A stretch of DNA of 44,432 bases from Corallochytrium limacisporum (taxonomy: Eukaryota; Opisthokonta). This document shows, one piece after another, positions 40,201-44,432 of the stretch; the stretch's first letter is position 1; each line of letters opens with the position of its first letter. The notes beneath the pieces were generated by a model that saw only the letters and a program-made list of their open reading frames with translations, had not been told where the DNA came from and ran no database searches. The position numbers were made by a program, and so were the translations under genes. The stretch covers positions 64,111-108,542 of the forward strand of contig PDIP01000080.1 in the NCBI GenBank assembly GCA_002811645.1. The letters run 5' to 3'.

Positions 40201-43200
40201 GTGACTGGCGGTAGTGCTCGTGCTGCAAAGAAACATGCTTGTCTGGTTCAGCTAACGATCAATCAGTGAGGGATCTGCATGTTTTTCTTTGGCGTGTGCG
40301 TTTATGCAAAGCCATGTCCTCTCACCGTGTTGTAACCAGTAAGCCAGAAATGACATGCACCCGGGCAGACTGGATATCGGACCGCCACAACCAAGGGAAG
40401 GACTGGACAAAGAAAATTCTAGTAGTGGACCATTTAGTGAGATTTACACTAATAGAGGTGGTACAACAAATCATTGTCGCATACACAGCAAATATTGTTC
40501 CGATCGCAATAACATCATTGGGGGCGGAGGACTAAATTGGAAAACACTAGTTGGAAAGGAGCAAGTTTACCGACAGAGTTGCCCCGAGCTCCAAAATCAA
40601 TGACAAGTATTGGTTCCGCAGTCACGCCAACCCGTCGAAAGACAGCACAAAATCAGCAGGTGAGTCACTGGAGCCCTTAAAAAGAAAATAGAGCAGAACG
40701 CGTACGCTGGAAGAATGCCTTCGATCGAAGCGAAACGCCCTGCAAATGCTCAGGATGAGCATCAGAAGGCGAGCCACCGTCTTCGAGTGTGTACGAACCA
40801 CATGAAAGTTCAAATTTCTTAGTGCTCCAGGTCATGGTGTGCTGTGGGTTGCGAGATACGGTCATCAATATTAGGGAGCCATTCTCTGCACTGTGGGGTG
40901 TCTTTCGGACGAATGTCGGAAGGGGGACCTCGTCAGATCACTAGCGCCATCGAGACCGTCGCGATCTCCCCGGGAGGAGACAGGGTGGATTAAACAGACC
41001 CCTCCCCCGTACCCGAGGTACCCAGATCATACAGAAAGTACTGGTATTCGACAGCGAGTGCCTTCAACGCCGTGTCCAAACCAGGTGCAACCGCTTTGCG
41101 GACGCAAGAATCGTTCAGTAAGGGAAACAAAAAAACAGAAGGAAAACCAAACGGATCCGTCCGAGACGGGGGCCCCTCTAAAACTTTTCCCTGCACTTTA
41201 TGTACTGCAGCCAGCGCGACACACTGTTTTGACAATTCCTTTGGCGCACAGTGTCCATTGTCCTTACAGAGTCCGTGTCCGCATTGGGAAGGAAATAGAA
41301 AACCATTGCCTGGGAAGGGTGCGTGTGTGGAGGCGGAATGTTCGTGTGCTGTGTGCCGTCCGTCCAACACCATGACGGATGGTTTGGGTGGAGGTGGTAA
41401 CCAAATCGAGCGTTTTGCACCCTCGATTGGGAAGGAACCTCGGGAAAGTACCAGTACCACATTACTCTCGGCTGTAAACCTCACAACAACTGCCAATGCC
41501 GACTGGTGAAAACAACAGTGGGCGGTAGATGATATTGAGAGACCTGTCCGTTAGGATTTAGCAGGACATGATATTGCAATCTACTAATGAGAACCGCTTG
41601 ATGTAGGACATGGAAACAGAGTTGAGGACTACGGACCGGAAGCTGATGAAGCACGGTGAGAGACATGGAACAGAAAGGAAAACATTGTACCGCGCGAAGC
41701 ACGATGGCGGTCTTACCCGTACACCACACTGTCAAAACAAATTAGAGACAAAAACAGACAGGCAAGTGGAGAGACACAGAGAGAGAGAGAGAGAGAGAGG
41801 GAGGGAGAGAGAGGGAGAGAGAGAGAGAGAGGGAGGGGAGAGAGAGAGAAGGGAAGGAGAGACGGAGAAAAAGATGAAAGAAAGAGGAACGCGATACCAA
41901 GTTCTATGTGGACCAAAGGACAGTTAGCAGGTAAAACAGGAATCAGCCACGCCCCCATCATCTGCCAGTGTCCACATTTGAGTTTCTTTCTTTGGTATTC
42001 GGGTGGTGTTGGAAGGCCTGTTTGTTGATTAAATTTGGTGCAGTGCTATCCCGACGGTCATGCTCGATGCGTTTAATACTCGCAGAGTTGGTCGAACGTC
42101 AGTCTGAACTCTGCTTTTGGTGCGCATAGCTGTCGCCAGAGTTTCGAGGATACGTGTTGATATGCTTTGGGTGTGCGGCAGTGGGGCATGGTCAAGAACG
42201 TACGTAACGTCTATTTATATCTCGGGGGGATCGAAGGATGAGTATTCTTGTGCGTGTGTGCATGGCCTTTTTAAGAGGTTTTAATGGTTGGTTTCACGAG
42301 GGCTACCAGCGGACTGTGTTCCAGAGGGGCCTGATACGGGCTGGGTTGCAGAAAGATTGACGCTCGTGATACACTCTCCATGTCGCAAAGTTGTTTCTGT
42401 ATCTCACTTCCCTTTTACTGGAATAGCGACCAGGCCCAAAGGGAATCATGCTTTTCGTGCGCTCCCGCAGAGAGACTCGATTAACGTCGGTTTCACCAGG
42501 GAGTAATCGTTCGGTTGTACTCGCCAACATAGCAATAATCGAGATCGTGAAAAGGCAAAGAGGTGAACCCCATTGAAATTGGTGCATGCAAGGACTAGGA
42601 ATCGGACCCGATGGATACACACAAATCTATGACGGGGTCCGCTATTGTTGGCTGTCATTTACCTCTGCGCATAGGTTGGTTTTGGCTCCAAAGTAACATT
42701 GCAGGACGACACTTGGCTCCTCCGTTAACCAGGCTGATGGGGCAAGTAACATGGTAGGCGACAGAGGCAGGTACGATTTGGCAGTGTCTGTCTAAGCATG
42801 TGTGTTACATATTTGATGTGTGTCGCCGTCACCAGCGTCGCTCATGCGGCCCTTTCTTATGTGTCCTTGACATCATTTGCGCTCAATTATCATCCATCAA
42901 TGCATTCATTTCTCCACAACAGCAACCCAATCATCATCTTGTTTCAGCGCTTGTCGGGCCATCTGATGACCGACACCACAACGCCATCTTGGCTGACTGA
43001 CGCTTGAACATGGAACTGGAAAACGGACCATGATCGTAGACGGGGATTGCTGAATTTGGCAGGGGAACGCAGATTGTCTACAGCATAAAAATCTCTCCCA
43101 GAATGCACAAGGAAATGCCAATTGGCCACCGTAAGTCTACCGAAAGGACAGCAACGTCGGAAAAGCTTGGATGGGGAGAGTGTTTCCCTCATACTGTCAA

Positions 43201-44331
43201 TTCTTAAATCTCGCCCACAATCTCTCCGCATTGCATTGGCAAATTCACTCAATCTACAACGACAATATCCCGTATCGCCGTTTGAAACGAACAAATCATT
43301 ATGTTTCTGTTCCCGTTGGATGCTTGCTTGTCCTCCTGGCTACCCCGGCCCATCTCAAAATCTCATAGAAAATTTGCACGGAGGAAGGGAGGTGACGGGG
43401 TCAAGCACTCACGAGGCATCCATCTTTCCCTGTAGAGTAAGCCGAGGCACGCTAAACGTAGGGCTATATTCGGTCTCTCCAATCTCCTTATTTTCAATCC
43501 CTCCCCTCTATCCCCTTTCCTTTTCCTTTTCCCCTTGCGCGCTGCGGTTTACTTTGAAAGTTTTTTTTCCCCCTTTGTTTTTTTTCTTCTTCTTCCAAGA
43601 GCTGGGGACCGTGCCGGTAACAAAAGGTATTTTTTCCTGCTTCATTTGACGGCGGGCCGAGAGATGCAAACATTCCATTTTCGGTTCCTCAGCACGCTGG
43701 TTAGCGATGTGATAGATCTATACATTGATTATGGAAAGTTGCATCCGAACGGAGTCTCCTCCGTTTCCAAGTGCGGGGAAACGAATCACTGCTCCGCGGG
43801 CGGGCGGGGGAGGCTGGGGGGGACGCATCCCAGGAATTTGTTATTTTTGCTGCTGAGATCAGTGCTGTTTCAGTTGCAACTGTGGTGGGTTCATGAGCCG
43901 ATGGTAGTGAAGGACAAGAGGGGCAAAATAAAAGTTTAAAGGCAAATCACAAAAGACAAAAAGAACTCCAGCAATTTTTTTCAAATTGTAAAAGTTTTAA
44001 AGTTAGTTTTCCCTGTGCAAAACTACCCCAGACCCGGGGAGCACCCTGGCCGTCACGATTACCCGAGCAGAGAGGATCCTCCTCACTCGATTCTCCGTTT
44101 CCATTGGGCTTGCGCCAATAGTTTTTCTACCTGTTTTTATTTTTTCCTTTTTGGAAATCCGGGGGCATTACCTTTGGTTGTTCGAAGTGTCACGTCGAAG
44201 CAAACTTTTAAGGTTTTAACCGAATTTCGCAAAAGGGCAAAAGCCAACTGGCACCGCCGGACGAGACAATTTGCTAGGAACACTCCGGGGCCCCAGTGAA
44301 CCACACCTTCGCTCGATAAACCCCGCCCCCT
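37238..44331. other. 7-kb gene-poor spacer
   Basis: No frame shows a recognisable domain. The least unlikely is 39829-40146 (+), with a hydrophobic stretch, but nothing else supports it. It contains C-rich runs near 38222-38238, a long purine tract (41778-41862) and pyrimidine-rich stretches near 43500-43600. The first 100 nt upstream of 37237 are the likely promoter or leader of paralogue B. Confidence 0.5.
41778..41862. repeat. 85-bp pure purine (GA-rich) tract
   Basis: An uninterrupted A/G stretch dominated by GA dinucleotides and GGGA units. It could form triplex DNA. Confidence 0.9.
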
Positions 44332-44432
44332 CCCCCCCCCCCCCGGGGGGGGGGGGGCTGGAGGAAAAGAGGGGGGGGGAGATTTGGCTGGAAGAAGGTT
44401 CTTTAACCCGAACAAATCCCGACTACTACCAA
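44332..44432 (+). repeat. Dispersed repeat, copy 2, reaching the window end
   Basis: Thirteen C, then thirteen G (44332-44357), then the same 75-bp unit as at 33391-33465. The window ends at the last base shared by the two copies that can be compared, so the true repeat may be longer. Confidence 0.95.

Noticed and set aside
1-44432. tRNA, rRNA, snRNA genes, CRISPR arrays, LTR elements
   Set aside because: No A/B-box pairs, rRNA or U-RNA cores, spaced identical repeats or terminal repeats with polymerase frames were recognised by eye. A covariance-model search could still find small RNAs.

Overview
This window looks like nuclear DNA from a unicellular or coenocytic eukaryote. Proteins are mostly encoded in single long exons. 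One gene carries a clear GT-AG intron of 96 nt. Several genes are followed by AATAAA or ATTAAA signals, and the gene-poor spacers are long and rich in simple repeats. The protein content points towards opisthokonts: a division-2 (fungal CHS3-like) chitin synthase, and an integrin-alpha-like FG-GAP receptor whose cytoplasmic tail carries many candidate phosphotyrosine motifs. That pair would fit a holozoan protist (ichthyosporean, corallochytrean or choanoflagellate type). This placement is inference, not proof.

Layout. 1-3.6 kb is low-complexity spacer. 3.7-9.8 kb holds a short asparagine/cysteine-repeat protein (-), a 67-residue Tudor-like protein with an intron (+), a predicted lipid-anchored MGC protein (+), and a metallophosphoesterase/5'-nucleotidase with EF-hands (-) that is split by a frameshift. 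9.8-15.2 kb has no supported gene. 15.2-19.6 kb has a secreted LVIVD-type beta-propeller (+) followed by a small relic of a second gene copy, then the convergent FG-GAP receptor (-). 19.6-24.5 kb is spacer with one perfect hairpin. 24.5-37.2 kb carries four minus-strand genes: a five-TM protein with a large beta-rich ectodomain, the chitin synthase, and two paralogues (A and B) with a shared N-terminal beta-rich domain and arginine-rich tails. 37.2-44.4 kb is spacer. The window ends inside a 75-bp repeat that also occurs at 33.4 kb.

The most unusual feature is protein B. Between KRR sites it carries two tandem copies of a near-perfect actin N-terminal phosphate-loop motif, without the rest of actin. 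Its paralogue A carries weaker actin-like echoes. The FG-GAP receptor, with seven propeller repeats and a tail holding 12 tyrosines including four YxxP sites and an ITIM-like C-terminus, is the second strong candidate for new biology. Several neighbours (LVIVD propeller, FG-GAP receptor, five-TM ectodomain protein, chitin synthase) would act at the cell surface or wall, so 15-32 kb may be a loose surface-gene neighbourhood.

No tRNA, rRNA, CRISPR array or intact transposon was recognised by eye.
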